DNA of 64,000 nucleotides from Lachnospiraceae bacterium. Its GTDB lineage: Bacteria; Bacillota; Clostridia; Lachnospirales; Lachnospiraceae. The stretch covers positions 186,001-250,000 of the forward strand of contig JAISSU010000029.1 in NCBI GenBank assembly GCA_031272985.1, given 5' to 3'. Below, piece by piece: positions 1 through 9,304 of the stretch; position 1 is the stretch's first letter; every line of letters starts with the position of its first letter. Below the pieces are notes generated by a model. It was not told the origin of the DNA and did not search any database. It saw nothing but the letters and a program-made list of their open reading frames with translations. A program made the translations under genes and the position numbers.

Positions 1-1679
1 AAGGGATGAAGCGCTTTATGAAGGACTTGCGGCCTAAATCTCTTGAAGACATAATAGCCGGAATCTCTTTGTACCGTCCCGGGCCGATGGATTTTATCCC
101 GAAATATGTAAAATTTCATAATCATCCCGAGGATGTCACCTATGAATGCCCGCAGCTTGAGCCGATTCTAAAGCCTACCTACGGGTGCATGGTCTATCAG
201 GAGCAGGTAATGCAGATTGTGCGTGATTTAGCCGGTTATTCTCTGGGTCGAAGCGACCTTGTACGACGCGCTATGTCAAAGAAAAAGGGCGACGTAATGG
301 AAAAGGAGAGGCAGATCTTTTTATTCGGCGACGGCGAGAGTGTCCCGGGTTGCCTTAAAAACGGGATTTCCGAAAAAGTTGCCAATCACATTTTTGATGA
401 AATGACGGATTTTGCGAATTACGCTTTTAATAAATCACATGCCGCCGCTTATGCGGTGGTCGCTTATCAGACCGCATGGCTTAAGGTGTATTATCCAACG
501 GAATTTATGGCGGCATTGATGAATTCGTTTATTGATAACGCGGGGAAGATTGCGGAGTATATTTATACATGCAGGGAGATGAATATTTCTATTTTACCGC
601 CTGATATCAATGAGAGTGAGGGCATGTTTTGTGTACAAGAAGGTAAAATACGTTACGGGCTTGTGGCCTTAAGAAGCGTGGGCAGACCTGTCATTGAAGG
701 TATTATAAAAGAGAGAAGAGAAAACGGTAACTACAAGGATCTTAAGGATTTCTTGTTGCGGACAACCACAAAGGAAGTAAATAAACGAACCATTGAATCA
801 TTTATTAAGGCGGGCGTCTTTGATACCTTGAATATTACCAGAAAGCAGTGTATGGCAATGTATATTCCCTTGATGGAGCAGGTAAACAGAGAGAAAAAGT
901 CGACTCTTTCAGGACAGATGTCGCTTTTTGATTTAATGGATCCTACGGAAAAAAGCCGCTTTGAAGTCGTCCTGCCTGATATAGGTGAATATGATAAGGA
1001 GCAGCTGCTCGGATTTGAAAAAGAAGTCCTCGGAGTCTATTTATCGGGACATCCTATTGAAGAATACATGGAATTGTGGGAAAGGCGTGTCACCAATAAA
1101 ACAACGGATTTCAGGTGGGATGAAAGCGGGGAAAACGGAAAACTAACCGATAATGCCAAAGTGACAATCGGTGGGATGGTCACGCATAAACAGATTAAAT
1201 TCACTAAAAAGAAACAGGCAATGGCTGTTATTACGCTTGAAGACCCAGTAGGCAGCGTAGAGGTGCTGATCTTCCCGACAGTTTACGAAAAGAGCAGGAT
1301 GTTTCTGGACGCAGATAATAAATTATTTGTGGAAGGCAAAGTCTCTGTGGAAGACGAGGCGGATTCAAAACTGATTGCAGAGACTATATACCCTTTTCCG
1401 GACGTATCTGAGGGCTCATTAGAAAAAAGTGCTTCACAGGGTGTAGTTATTCCTCGGATTTGGGTACAATTCGAAAGCAGGACTGATTATTACGAAAATG
1501 AAGCCTTCTTGATAGAACAAATAAATCGCTTTCCCGGGGCGGGAGAACTTTTTGTCTGGCTAAAAAAAGAGAGACAGATGAAAAATATGACAGAAGGCGC
1601 AGGAATCCTCACAGAAGAGCCTCTCATCGGGATTCTGGCTAATTGCTTCGGAGAGGCTAATATTAAGCTTCGCAAATAA
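1..1679 (+). CDS. dnaE: DNA polymerase III subunit alpha (DnaE), C-terminal part
   Basis: Replicative DNA polymerase catalytic subunit, cut by the left window edge. The reading frame is open from base 3, so the start lies outside. About 558 C-terminal residues remain. They begin in the palm/fingers region (ALYRPGPM-type motif seen as SLYRPGPM near residue 23, FANYAFNKSHAAAYA near residue 137) and run through the helix-hairpin-helix region. An OB-fold follows at roughly residues 385-470 (VTIGGMVTHKQIKFTKK). The extreme C-terminus is short, ending GEANIKLRK. The spacing and motifs fit the DnaE class rather than PolC, which has an inserted exonuclease. No terminator is obvious before pfkA. Identification is firm; whether it is DnaE1 or DnaE3 type is not decided. 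Confidence 0.95.
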   Translation, partial: GMKRFMKDLRPKSLEDIIAGISLYRPGPMDFIPKYVKFHNHPEDVTYECPQLEPILKPTYGCMVYQEQVMQIVRDLAGYSLGRSDLVRRAMSKKKGDVMEKERQIFLFGDGESVPGCLKNGISEKVANHIFDEMTDFANYAFNKSHAAAYAVVAYQTAWLKVYYPTEFMAALMNSFIDNAGKIAEYIYTCREMNISILPPDINESEGMFCVQEGKIRYGLVALRSVGRPVIEGIIKERRENGNYKDLKDFLLRTTTKEVNKRTIESFIKAGVFDTLNITRKQCMAMYIPLMEQVNREKKSTLSGQMSLFDLMDPTEKSRFEVVLPDIGEYDKEQLLGFEKEVLGVYLSGHPIEEYMELWERRVTNKTTDFRWDESGENGKLTDNAKVTIGGMVTHKQIKFTKKKQAMAVITLEDPVGSVEVLIFPTVYEKSRMFLDADNKLFVEGKVSVEDEADSKLIAETIYPFPDVSEGSLEKSASQGVVIPRIWVQFESRTDYYENEAFLIEQINRFPGAGELFVWLKKERQMKNMTEGAGILTEEPLIGILANCFGEANIKLRK

Positions 1680-1802
1680 TAAATATGCGACATAACTTTT
1701 TACTTTTATTGTTTACAGCAAATGTAACTCGCGGTAAAATTATAAATATAGATTTATTAAAATTGTGACTGACTATAATAGACTTTTCTTGGAGGGAATG
1801 AC

Positions 1803-2780
1803 ATGGTTGCAAAGAAATTAAGAACGGTAGCTGTCTTAACGAGCGGAGGGGACGCTCCGGGGATGAATGCGGCTATTCGCGCCGTCGTACGAACAGCACT
1901 CGGAAACGGCTTAAATGTGCGTGGCATCCGCAGGGGTTATGAGGGGTTATTGGCTGAAGACATCATAGATTTATCCGCCAGAGATGTTTCGGATACCATA
2001 CAAAGGGGCGGAACTATACTCTATACGGCGAGGTGCCCCGAGATGTTCCAGAAGGAAGGGGTTCAGGAAGCCGCTGCAATTATCAAAAAATACGAGATTG
2101 ACGGACTCGTCGTAATCGGAGGAGATGGTTCATACAGAGGAGCGCTGGCATTGTCAAAGCTCGGAGTCAATGTTATAGGAATTCCGGGTACCATTGATTT
2201 AGACATCCCCTGCACGGAATACACTATCGGATTTGATACGGCAGTAAATACAGCTATGGAAGCGATAGATAAAATCCGTGACACATCCACATCTCACGAG
2301 CGCTGCTCAATTATCGAGGTTATGGGAAGAGGAGCAGGATATTTAGCGCTTTGGTGCGGCATAGGTAACGGAGCCGAAAAGATTCTCATGCCCGAGGAAC
2401 AGGACTTTAATGAAGCGGCAATTATTGACGATATCGCCGAATGTCGCAAACGCGGAAAAAAGAACTATATTATTATTAATGCCGAGAGCATCGGAGACTC
2501 GACTAACATGGCGAAACGTATTGAAAAGGCTACCGGAATCAGTACGAGAGCTACGATATTAGGACATATGCAAAGGGGCGGCAGTCCCACATGCCGCGAC
2601 AGAGTCTATGCTTCCACGATGGGGGCTTTTGCGGTGAAGGTTCTCTTGGAAGGCAGGCGAAATCGCATTATCTGCTACAATAAAGGCGAATTCATGGATA
2701 TGGATATTGACGAGGCTCTCAATGCCACTAAGCCATTCCCGGATTTCCAGTACAAAATCGCTCAGGACTTAGCCTTATGA
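1803..2780 (+). CDS. pfkA: ATP-dependent 6-phosphofructokinase
   Basis: Phosphorylates fructose 6-phosphate to fructose 1,6-bisphosphate in glycolysis, in the cytoplasm. It is 325 residues, the normal bacterial length. Motifs seen: SGGDAPGMNAAIRA at 14-27, GGDGSYRGA at 106-114, PGTIDLDI at 128-135, MGRGAGY near 178. Gly in GGDGS and Gly in PGTID are the residues that mark ATP-using rather than pyrophosphate-using enzymes, so ATP dependence is inferred. The family's usual TIDND is TIDLD here; both Asp residues are kept. The start ATG is preceded by TTGGAGGG with good spacing. It overlaps the next gene by 4 bp, so the two are co-translated. Confidence 0.95.
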   Translation: MVAKKLRTVAVLTSGGDAPGMNAAIRAVVRTALGNGLNVRGIRRGYEGLLAEDIIDLSARDVSDTIQRGGTILYTARCPEMFQKEGVQEAAAIIKKYEIDGLVVIGGDGSYRGALALSKLGVNVIGIPGTIDLDIPCTEYTIGFDTAVNTAMEAIDKIRDTSTSHERCSIIEVMGRGAGYLALWCGIGNGAEKILMPEEQDFNEAAIIDDIAECRKRGKKNYIIINAESIGDSTNMAKRIEKATGISTRATILGHMQRGGSPTCRDRVYASTMGAFAVKVLLEGRRNRIICYNKGEFMDMDIDEALNATKPFPDFQYKIAQDLAL

Positions 2781-3226
2781 CAAAAAACGTTCTTATCAGT
2801 ATTTCGGGGCTTCATTACGAGGTCGGAATCATTAAGAATATCGGAGCGGGCGCGGAAAATGACATTATCGAGGTCATCACGCCGGCCCGCTATGTTTTTC
2901 GTTCGAAAAAGCACTACATCACTTATGAGGAATTCGTTGAAGGATTTAACGGGAGTATAAAGAATACCGTTATCATAAGTGAGGATAAGGTTGAAATACG
3001 AAAAAAAGGGATAACAAATTCATCCCTGATTTTCGAGAATTCCAAAATTAATATTGCAAAATACCACATTCCCTACGGGGAACTAAATGTCGGAATTCAC
3101 ACGAAAGATCTGAGAATAACCGAAACCCCTGATGAAATCGACGTCCTGATACTCTATGAATTGGAAATAAACGGAGAAATGATAAGTAATTGCCACATCA
3201 AGATGAAAGTAACCGCCGTATCGTAA
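2777..3226 (+). CDS. DUF1934-type protein
   Basis: A 149-residue protein of beta-rich composition, resembling the DUF1934 (YwiB-like, calycin-type barrel) family. This is recognised by overall pattern (N-terminal VLISISGLH, central acidic/threonine strands, C-terminal CHIKMKV), not by a catalytic motif. Its ATG overlaps the pfkA stop in ATGA, so it is the second gene of a pfkA operon. A hairpin overlaps its stop codon. Function is unknown; a small-ligand-binding barrel is possible but is only inference from the fold family. Confidence 0.7.
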   Translation: MTKNVLISISGLHYEVGIIKNIGAGAENDIIEVITPARYVFRSKKHYITYEEFVEGFNGSIKNTVIISEDKVEIRKKGITNSSLIFENSKINIAKYHIPYGELNVGIHTKDLRITETPDEIDVLILYELEINGEMISNCHIKMKVTAVS

Positions 3227-3246
3227 TGAATTAACAACGGCGGTTA
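3210..3246 (+). terminator. hairpin at the end of the pfkA operon
   Basis: TAACCGCCGT pairs with ACGGCGGTTA, a perfect 10-bp stem with a 17-base loop. It overlaps the DUF1934 stop codon. The downstream tail is AT-rich but not a clean U run, so it may terminate only partly. The next gene is convergent, ending at 3281, so the hairpin may serve both directions. Confidence 0.55.
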
Positions 3247-3280
3247 TTAAGTATTACTATTATGCCTGACGAAATCAGCC

Positions 3281-3721
3281 TTATTTTCCTCGTAATCTCG
3301 CAAACAGCCCCTTCTTTTTCGCCGGTGCCTCCAATGGTCCGCGAAGACCCTTAACATGTGAGATATAGATTCCGCTAATAGTGGCCTTCACTTCCTTTTT
3401 AACGGGAATAAGGGGGTAGACCTGCGGGTCGCACATGAATGTCATTACCTTTGGACCCACTTTCCCTTTAACTACGGGGACCTTCGTGCGGCGCATGATT
3501 TTCGATGTACTTTCAACAACAACGGCAGGAAATCCCGCGTCTTTAAGTCTCATTTTTGCTTTATCAATAACAAGCATACTGACAGTCTGCGCGACCGCGT
3601 CCATTTGTTCCTTCTGAGCAGCTTGCTTTTTCTCGGCTTTTTTGCCCAAAATATAAAGTGTTACGGCGGCCGCAATCAGTACTCCCAATACACACAGTAA
3701 AACTATTGTAACAGTGTTCAT
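3281..3721 (-). CDS. single-pass membrane protein of unknown function
   Basis: 146 residues. Residues 4-25 form one hydrophobic segment (TVTIVLLCVLGVLIAAAVTL), followed by a lysine-rich stretch (GKKAEKKQAAQKEQ), so the bulk should face the cytoplasm. The remainder looks like a small beta-containing domain (MRRTKVPVVKGKVGPKVMTF) with a basic C-terminal tail ending in GLFARLRGK. On the minus strand a good Shine-Dalgarno sequence, GGAGG, sits just upstream of the ATG. I do not recognise a characterised family. It stands alone, convergent to the pfkA operon. Confidence 0.7.
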   Translation of the reverse strand: MNTVTIVLLCVLGVLIAAAVTLYILGKKAEKKQAAQKEQMDAVAQTVSMLVIDKAKMRLKDAGFPAVVVESTSKIMRRTKVPVVKGKVGPKVMTFMCDPQVYPLIPVKKEVKATISGIYISHVKGLRGPLEAPAKKKGLFARLRGK

Positions 3722-3916
3722 AATAAACCTCCCGAATAAAACGTATTATATCACGCTGATAACACATTTTTGTCACAAATTAAGTATAGAATAAGTGTTG
3801 GTCAATTTCAGGAAAAGTCCAAAGACCTGTCAGACCAAAATAGTTATCACCTTGAAATCGTGAAAATAATTGTAACATTCTTTCAGTTCATACGCAATAA
3901 TTGTTTTTATTTGGTG

Positions 3917-3945
3917 TTTTCATTTGTGAACAGTCGTGTTACAAT
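3917..3945 (+). promoter_or_regulatory. promoter of the trigger-factor-like lipoprotein gene
   Basis: TTTTCA (3917-3922), a 17-base spacer and TACAAT (3940-3945) fit a sigma-A type promoter with a weak -35. The gene starts 54 bases downstream. Confidence 0.5.
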
Positions 3946-3998
3946 ATGGAGTACTCACGAAAAAAACCGCATTGCGGTAATAGAAACGGAGATCAGAG

Positions 3999-5090
3999 AT
4001 GAAGAAGAGAATATCGTTACTTATCGCAATGCTTTTGACAGCTGCGATGGTCCTTTCGGGATGTCAGGAGAGCACCGGGCTCATAGACACCGATGAGATT
4101 AAGATTACGGGTTATAAAAATATCGAGATAGAGGAAATAGCGAAACCGGAGCCCATTACAGACGACGAGGTTCAGTCCGAAATTGATTATAATTTAACAT
4201 CTAATCAAGAGACAATCGAAATATCTGACAGAGCCGTTGAAACAGGCGATATAGTAGATATTAATTTCGTAGGAAAAATGGACGGAGAGGCTTTTGACGG
4301 CGGAAGCGCCGATAATTATGAGCTTGAGATTGGCTCAAATTATTTCATAGCAGGTTTTGAGGACAGCATTATCGGGCATAATGTCGGAGATACCTTTGAT
4401 TGGGAGGGGAAATTCCCGGATGATTATGGCGCAGAGGAATATGCCGGAAAGGATGTCGTTTTCACTATTACCGTTAATAGTATCCTACAGTATGTAACCC
4501 CGGAGTTTAATGACGAATTTGTTCAAAAGGTTTCATCTGTTTCAAAGACAACAGATGAATACAGGGAAGAGATCAGAAAGCAATTGGAGGAAGATTCATT
4601 AAGCGAATATAATAGTGAAGTCGAAGACGCGGTATGGGCTGTTGTAGTGGAAAATACCGAGGTTAAAAAATATGACGAAACCAGGACTCAGGAGCTTGTT
4701 GATCAGATAAATCAATACTATCAGGAGGCCGCCACCTATTATGGAATGGAATTTGCCGATTTATTGACGCAGTGGGGTATGACTCAGGAGCAATTTGACT
4801 CCGAATCAAAGAGTTCCGCTCAGGAAGAACAAAAAAATGAGATGATTATTACTGCGATATCCGAAGCTGAAAATCTCATCCTCTCGGATGATGAGTATGA
4901 GGTAAAAATAGCTGAGATTGCATTAGAATACGGATATGAAACCACAGAGGATTTTACGGGAGCTTATCCTGAGGAGGAGCTTCGCAATGTTGCCCAGATG
5001 GAAGTAGTAAGAGCGTGGTTAGTCGAACATTGCACCATGGTTAAATCCACAGAAACAACAGGAGATGACACATCAAGTGACGAAGGTTAG
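3999..5090 (+). CDS. secreted FKBP/trigger-factor-like lipoprotein
   Basis: 363 residues. A signal peptide with a lipobox (VLSGC, Cys22) predicts a lipoprotein anchored outside the membrane. Residues about 82-163 are an FKBP-type peptidyl-prolyl isomerase domain (GDIVDINFVGKMDGEAFDG, then FIAGFEDSIIGHNVGD). Residues about 168-345 resemble the helical C-terminal chaperone domain of trigger factor. The N-terminal ribosome-binding domain of true trigger factor is absent. The likely role is folding of exported proteins at the membrane-wall interface, as for PrsA, but with a trigger-factor layout; this is inference. A GGAGA ribosome binding site precedes the ATG. The C-terminus is acidic (TTGDDTSSDEG) and overlaps the MATE reading frame. 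Confidence 0.85.
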   Translation: MKKRISLLIAMLLTAAMVLSGCQESTGLIDTDEIKITGYKNIEIEEIAKPEPITDDEVQSEIDYNLTSNQETIEISDRAVETGDIVDINFVGKMDGEAFDGGSADNYELEIGSNYFIAGFEDSIIGHNVGDTFDWEGKFPDDYGAEEYAGKDVVFTITVNSILQYVTPEFNDEFVQKVSSVSKTTDEYREEIRKQLEEDSLSEYNSEVEDAVWAVVVENTEVKKYDETRTQELVDQINQYYQEAATYYGMEFADLLTQWGMTQEQFDSESKSSAQEEQKNEMIITAISEAENLILSDDEYEVKIAEIALEYGYETTEDFTGAYPEEELRNVAQMEVVRAWLVEHCTMVKSTETTGDDTSSDEG

Positions 5091-6486
5091 GCCAAATAAT
5101 TACCTGTTTTCAAACAAGGCTTTAGCGGGGTTGATAGTACCGCTCATAATAGAACAATTTCTTTCGATTCTGGTCGGAATGGCAGATTCGGTAATGATAG
5201 CAAATGTAGGAGAGGCGGCGGTTTCCGGCGTCTCTTTAGTTGATCAGATAATGATTTTAATGATCAATGTTTTCGCTGCCTTGGCCACCGGTGGCGCCGT
5301 AGTAGTCGGCCAGTATTTGGGTCAGAGGCACAAAGAGGAAGCAGGCAGGGCGTCCACCCAACTATGCTGGTTTATAACGATTATTGCCATTGGCGTGACC
5401 ATAGCGATTTATTTATGTAAATATCCGATTCTGCATGGAGTATTCGGGCAGATAGACGATGAAGTCAGGCGGCATGCGAATGTCTACTTGATGATTGTGA
5501 CTTCGTCAATTCCTTTTATAGCACTTTACAATGCCGGTGCCGCCATTTTCCGTTCTATGGGAAATTCACGGGTAACGATGCAGGTGTCGATGCTCATGAA
5601 CGCGATTAACGTCGCGGGCAATGCGATTTTGATTTACGGCTTTAAGATGGAGGCAGAAGGTGTTGCGATTCCGACATTGGTTTCGCGTATGGTTGCTTCT
5701 TTTGTAATTATCGCACTGCTTCTTAAAAAGTCAGGGAAGAAGGGCGCAAATGGCGCACGAAACGAAGCAAAAAATGAAACCGGAAGTGCGAATGTCATTC
5801 AATTAGAAAGAACTTTTCGTTATAAGCCCGATTGGTTCCTGATAAAGAAAATGCTCAGTATAGGAATCCCCAATGGTCTTGAAAACAGCATGTTCCAACT
5901 CGGGAAGATAATAGTCATTAGCCTCGTATCCTCATTTGGGACATTTGCCATTGCGGCGAACGCGGTTTGCAATGTGCTTGCTATATTCCAGATTCTCCCG
6001 GGAATTGCCATGGGCATGGCTATAACGACTGTAGTCTCGCGATGCGTAGGCGCGGGAGATTACGAGCAGGTTAAGCACTATAATAAGAAATTGATAATTG
6101 TTTCGCACATTTGTATGCTGATAACGGTAGGCGCCATTTTGCTTGCGTTACCATTTATTATCCGAATTTATAATCTCTCTGAGCAAACGGGCGTTTTAGT
6201 CAGGAGAATTATTGAGCTTCACAGCATCGGAGCGCTCGTTTTATGGCCATTGGCATTTAATCTGCCCGCGACATTTAGGGCTTCAGGAGATGCGAGAGCC
6301 TGTATGATTATTGCTATCGTTTCCATGTGGGTTTTCAGGGTGGGACTTAGCTTTATACTCGCAAAGTACTTTGGACTGGGCGTATATGGTGTGTGGATTG
6401 CTATGATGTCAGACTGGGCATTTCGCCTGATTTGTTTTGTTATCAGGTACTTCGGCGGCAGGTGGAAGCAGCAGGCTCTCGTATAA
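5065..6486 (+). CDS. MATE-family multidrug/cation antiporter
   Basis: About 470 residues with roughly 12 hydrophobic segments. It has the two-bundle MATE layout, with typical first-helix features (PLIIEQFLSILVGMADSVMI) and a matching second half (SIGIPNGLENSMFQLGKI). It should export drugs or organic cations coupled to Na+ or H+; the substrate cannot be told. A hydrophilic loop near residues 225-250 separates the halves. The ATG at 5065 sits right against AGGAG (5060-5064); the in-frame GTG at 5077 has better spacing and may be the true start. Either start overlaps the preceding lipoprotein gene, so translation is probably coupled. Confidence 0.9.
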   Translation: MTHQVTKVRPNNYLFSNKALAGLIVPLIIEQFLSILVGMADSVMIANVGEAAVSGVSLVDQIMILMINVFAALATGGAVVVGQYLGQRHKEEAGRASTQLCWFITIIAIGVTIAIYLCKYPILHGVFGQIDDEVRRHANVYLMIVTSSIPFIALYNAGAAIFRSMGNSRVTMQVSMLMNAINVAGNAILIYGFKMEAEGVAIPTLVSRMVASFVIIALLLKKSGKKGANGARNEAKNETGSANVIQLERTFRYKPDWFLIKKMLSIGIPNGLENSMFQLGKIIVISLVSSFGTFAIAANAVCNVLAIFQILPGIAMGMAITTVVSRCVGAGDYEQVKHYNKKLIIVSHICMLITVGAILLALPFIIRIYNLSEQTGVLVRRIIELHSIGALVLWPLAFNLPATFRASGDARACMIIAIVSMWVFRVGLSFILAKYFGLGVYGVWIAMMSDWAFRLICFVIRYFGGRWKQQALV

Positions 6487-6492
6487 AGATTA

Positions 6493-6520
6493 TTGTTGCT
6501 ATGAGTCGGCTTCCTATAAT
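6493..6520 (+). promoter_or_regulatory. guaA promoter
   Basis: TTGTTG (6493-6498), a 16-base spacer and a perfect TATAAT (6515-6520). The predicted transcript would have a 5' leader of about 100 bases. Confidence 0.6.
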
Positions 6521-6542
6521 ATACTTGTAAATGTGGTGTTTG

Positions 6543-6598
6543 AAGTCATTTCTAATTAGGCAATTGTACTCAAAATGGCACCTGTTATGAAGTGACTT
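6543..6598 (+). promoter_or_regulatory. structured 5' leader of guaA
   Basis: AAGTCATTTC (6543-6552) pairs with GAAGTGACTT (6589-6598): ten base pairs with one G-U. They enclose 36 bases that can form a short inner AGG/CCT helix. The hairpin lies between the promoter and the ribosome binding site (GGGAGAAG). It does not match the purine-riboswitch core as I know it, and no terminator follows. It may affect stability or translation, or belong to an RNA class I do not recognise. Confidence 0.4.
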
Positions 6599-6629
6599 GC
6601 ATAGTGAAAGCCGGAAAGGGAGAAGCTAA

Positions 6630-8177
6630 ATGACTAATGAAACCGTAATAGTGATAGATTTCGGGGGGCAATATAATCAATTAGTTGCCAGACGTGTGCG
6701 CGAATGTAATGTCTATTGTGAAATCTATTCTTACAAGACTGACTTAAAGACTATTCTGGCTAAAAACCCCAAGGGCATAATTCTGACCGGCGGACCGAAT
6801 TCCGTCTATGAGAAAGGTGCGCCCACTTGCAATAAAGAGCTCTTTGAACTTGGGATTCCCGTTTTGGGATTGTGTTACGGCGCTCAGTTAATGGCGCATG
6901 TATTAGGAGGGAGGGCTTCCAGAGCCGATGTCAGGGAATACGGCAAAACCGAGCTTAATATCAACAAAACTGCATCGAAAATATTTTTCGGAGTACCCAC
7001 ACCTACGATTTGTTGGATGAGTCATACGGATTACATATCAAAGGTAGCCGAAGGCTTTGAAATAACAGCGCATACGAAGGATTGCCCGGTGGCAGCTATG
7101 GAGGATGAAAGAAGGGGACTATATGCCCTGCAATTTCATCCTGAGGTGTTGCATACGGTAAAGGGAAAGGAAATCCTGAATAATTTTGTTCGAGGTATCT
7201 GTGGTTGCAAAGGCGATTGGAGAATGGATTCCTTCGTAGAGGAGGCGATCACCACTCTTCGAGGTAAAATCGGCCAAGGAAAGGTGCTTTGTGCTCTTTC
7301 GGGCGGAGTAGATTCTTCGGTAGCTGCGGTATTGCTTTCAAAGGCGATTGGAAATAATCTCACCTGCGTTTTTGTAGACCACGGGCTTTTGCGTAAAAAT
7401 GAGGGCGATGAGGTAGAGTCGGTTTTCGGGCCCGAAGGTCCCTATGATTTGAATTTCATTCGCGTAAACGCATCCGAAAGATTTTACGAAAAACTCTCCG
7501 GCGTAAAAGAGCCCGAAAGTAAAAGAAAAATAATAGGTGAGGAGTTTATCCGAGTTTTTGAAGAAGAGGCAAAAAAAATCGGAGCGGTTGATTTTCTGGT
7601 TCAGGGAACGATATATCCGGATGTCGTAGAAAGCGGGCTCGGCGGAGAATCCGCTGTCATAAAGTCCCACCATAATGTCGGAGGCTTGCCTGATTATGTG
7701 GATTTTAAGGAAATAATTGAGCCACTGCGCGATTTGTTTAAGGACGAGGTCAGAAAAGCCGGACTGGAACTCGGCATTCCTTCGAATTTAGTCCATAGGC
7801 AGCCATTTCCGGGACCCGGACTTGGTATCCGCATAATAGGTGATGTCACCCCTGAGAAGGTAAAAATAGTGCAGGACGCGGACGCCATATACAGGGAAGA
7901 GATAGAAAAAGCGGGATTACAATCCGAAATCGGGCAGTACTTTGCCGCACTCACTAATCTTCAAAGCGTGGGCGTCATGGGAGATGAAAGAACCTACGAC
8001 TATGCCATAGCCCTGCGAGCGGTAAACACCATAGACTTCATGACCGCCGACGCAGCGGAGATCCCGTTTAATGTGCTAAAAACGGTCACGAACCGTATCG
8101 TAAATGAGGTGTCGCATGTAAACCGCGTATTCTACGACGTAACGAGCAAACCGCCCGGCACCATAGAATTCGAGTAG
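6630..8177 (+). CDS. guaA: GMP synthase (glutamine-hydrolysing)
   Basis: Converts XMP to GMP with glutamine and ATP, in purine synthesis in the cytoplasm. 515 residues, the standard size. The N-terminal class I glutamine amidotransferase has the nucleophile motif GLCYGAQ and the FHPEV triad part. The ATP pyrophosphatase domain has the P-loop [11 protein letters not shown]. The C-terminal dimerisation/XMP domain has [13 protein letters not shown] and ends with KPPGTIEFE. The ribosome binding site is GGGAGAAG. It is transcribed alone behind its own promoter and leader hairpin, then followed closely by the glucosaminidase gene. Confidence 0.97.
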   Translation: MTNETVIVIDFGGQYNQLVARRVRECNVYCEIYSYKTDLKTILAKNPKGIILTGGPNSVYEKGAPTCNKELFELGIPVLGLCYGAQLMAHVLGGRASRADVREYGKTELNINKTASKIFFGVPTPTICWMSHTDYISKVAEGFEITAHTKDCPVAAMEDERRGLYALQFHPEVLHTVKGKEILNNFVRGICGCKGDWRMDSFVEEAITTLRGKIGQGKVLCALSGGVDSSVAAVLLSKAIGNNLTCVFVDHGLLRKNEGDEVESVFGPEGPYDLNFIRVNASERFYEKLSGVKEPESKRKIIGEEFIRVFEEEAKKIGAVDFLVQGTIYPDVVESGLGGESAVIKSHHNVGGLPDYVDFKEIIEPLRDLFKDEVRKAGLELGIPSNLVHRQPFPGPGLGIRIIGDVTPEKVKIVQDADAIYREEIEKAGLQSEIGQYFAALTNLQSVGVMGDERTYDYAIALRAVNTIDFMTADAAEIPFNVLKTVTNRIVNEVSHVNRVFYDVTSKPPGTIEFE

Positions 8178-8199
8178 GGACGTTCCGGTTTTATTAATC

Positions 8200-8931
8200 A
8201 TGGCAAGGAAAATGACATCGAAAAGAAATAATAACAAGAAGAATACACAAAACAAGAAGAATATTGAAATTTCAATAACCTCGCTTCCTCCGAAAATTCT
8301 CGTACGTCGCATAATCCTCGGGGTCGCTTTTATTATTCTTATCTTTGCGATTGTTTCGATTACGTCTAAGTGTCGCATGGACAGGCTTAATTCCGAGGTG
8401 CCGGGTCTCCCCTCTTTTATGACTGCCGAAATGGTAAGAGCTGCTCTTAAGGAGCAGGCAAAGAATCCCAATAATTGGACGAGTGTATCTTTGGCGCAGA
8501 TTATTATTGAGTCGGGCTTTGGGAATTACGGTCCCGGAGGTGAGACGGGAAACGGGCTCTCACAGCTCGCCTATGAATATAAAAATCTGTATGGAATCAA
8601 AGGGACAGGTCCCGAGGGTACGATTGATTTTAGAACGGGTGAGCAGACTTTGGAAGGCGAACGCTATGAGATTACCGCAGGCTTTCGGGTATACTCCAGT
8701 TACACCCAGTGCATTGAGGACAGGACAAAGGTACTATCTAATACTCAGTATTATGATTTGTCGCTTGGAACTACGCCTGAAGCATTTGTTGAAAATGTTC
8801 TCTACGGGACCTGGGCTACCTCTCTGAGTTATAATTCTTCTCTGCTTGCTGTTATGAGCGAGTTCAATCTGTATAGATTCGATACTATGTCTGTAAAAGA
8901 ATTCGACGAGGAAATCAAGAATAATAATTAA
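8200..8931 (+). CDS. membrane-anchored glucosaminidase (GH73-like)
   Basis: 243 residues. A basic, Asn/Lys-rich cytoplasmic start is followed by one membrane segment (about 36-54), then an extracellular domain. The domain has SLAQIIIESGFGNYG with the probable catalytic Glu104, and the YNLYGIKG-like NLYGIKGTG motif, both typical of the flagellar-FlgJ/mannosyl-glycoprotein glucosaminidase family that cuts peptidoglycan glycans. A role in wall growth or turnover is inferred. The start is uncertain: no clear ribosome binding site precedes 8200, while ATG 8212 follows AAGGA at short distance. Confidence 0.8.
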   Translation: MARKMTSKRNNNKKNTQNKKNIEISITSLPPKILVRRIILGVAFIILIFAIVSITSKCRMDRLNSEVPGLPSFMTAEMVRAALKEQAKNPNNWTSVSLAQIIIESGFGNYGPGGETGNGLSQLAYEYKNLYGIKGTGPEGTIDFRTGEQTLEGERYEITAGFRVYSSYTQCIEDRTKVLSNTQYYDLSLGTTPEAFVENVLYGTWATSLSYNSSLLAVMSEFNLYRFDTMSVKEFDEEIKNNN

Positions 8932-9029
8932 CGGCTATTTGTCGATTATACCAATCAAAAGCCGCAAGGGCTTATTTGTTTGTCCGCAAATATAATGAAA
9001 ATTATTTGCGTAAATTTACGAAATGTGAA

Positions 9030-9043
9030 GAAAAACGTTTGCA
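9030..9043. promoter_or_regulatory. second operator-like site upstream of the ABC importer
   Basis: Core AAACGTTTGC with poorer flanks than the main operator; about 260 bases upstream of it. The palindrome CGTAAATTTACG at 9009-9020 lies beside it. Together with the site at 9291 they could allow looping by a tetrameric LacI-type protein, which is speculative. Confidence 0.35.
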
Positions 9044-9250
9044 TAATTCCGAGTAAAGAGATAAGAATTTACTTCTGATAACCTCCTTATTTTTTAGCAT
9101 GTATGTTCGAATGCGTTTTTTGGACTTTGGATTATTTTAAATAATCCAAGTTTTGATTTGTGCAAAACAACGAAAAAATCGGATAATAATAAATAATTCA
9201 CAAAGAAAATTGGATAATATATACATTTTGCATAAAGTACAAATAAGCAT

Positions 9251-9279
9251 TTGACAAATTCTTGGTAAAAGAATATAAT
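9251..9279 (+). promoter_or_regulatory. consensus sigma-A promoter of the ABC importer operon
   Basis: TTGACA (9251-9256), exactly 17 bases, TATAAT (9274-9279): a perfect consensus. A strong promoter like this is expected to need repression, and the operator lies just downstream. Confidence 0.85.
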
Positions 9280-9290
9280 GAGAAAAACTT

Positions 9291-9304
9291 CGGAAACGTT
9301 TACG
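9291..9304. promoter_or_regulatory. LacI-type operator of the ABC importer operon
   Basis: CGGAAACGTTTACG, centred about 18 bases after the -10 box and so overlapping the expected transcription start. It matches the CGnAAACGTTTnCG palindrome shared with sites at 18798, 26083 and (degenerate) 25817. The likely binder is the LacI-family protein encoded at 22965. Confidence 0.7.

Noticed and set aside
6523-6629. Purine riboswitch before guaA
   Set aside because: The conserved loop and junction bases of the guanine aptamer are not present; only an unassigned hairpin remains.
8959-8980. Confident terminator after the glucosaminidase gene
   Set aside because: Five-pair stem and interrupted T tail; mentioned only as weak.
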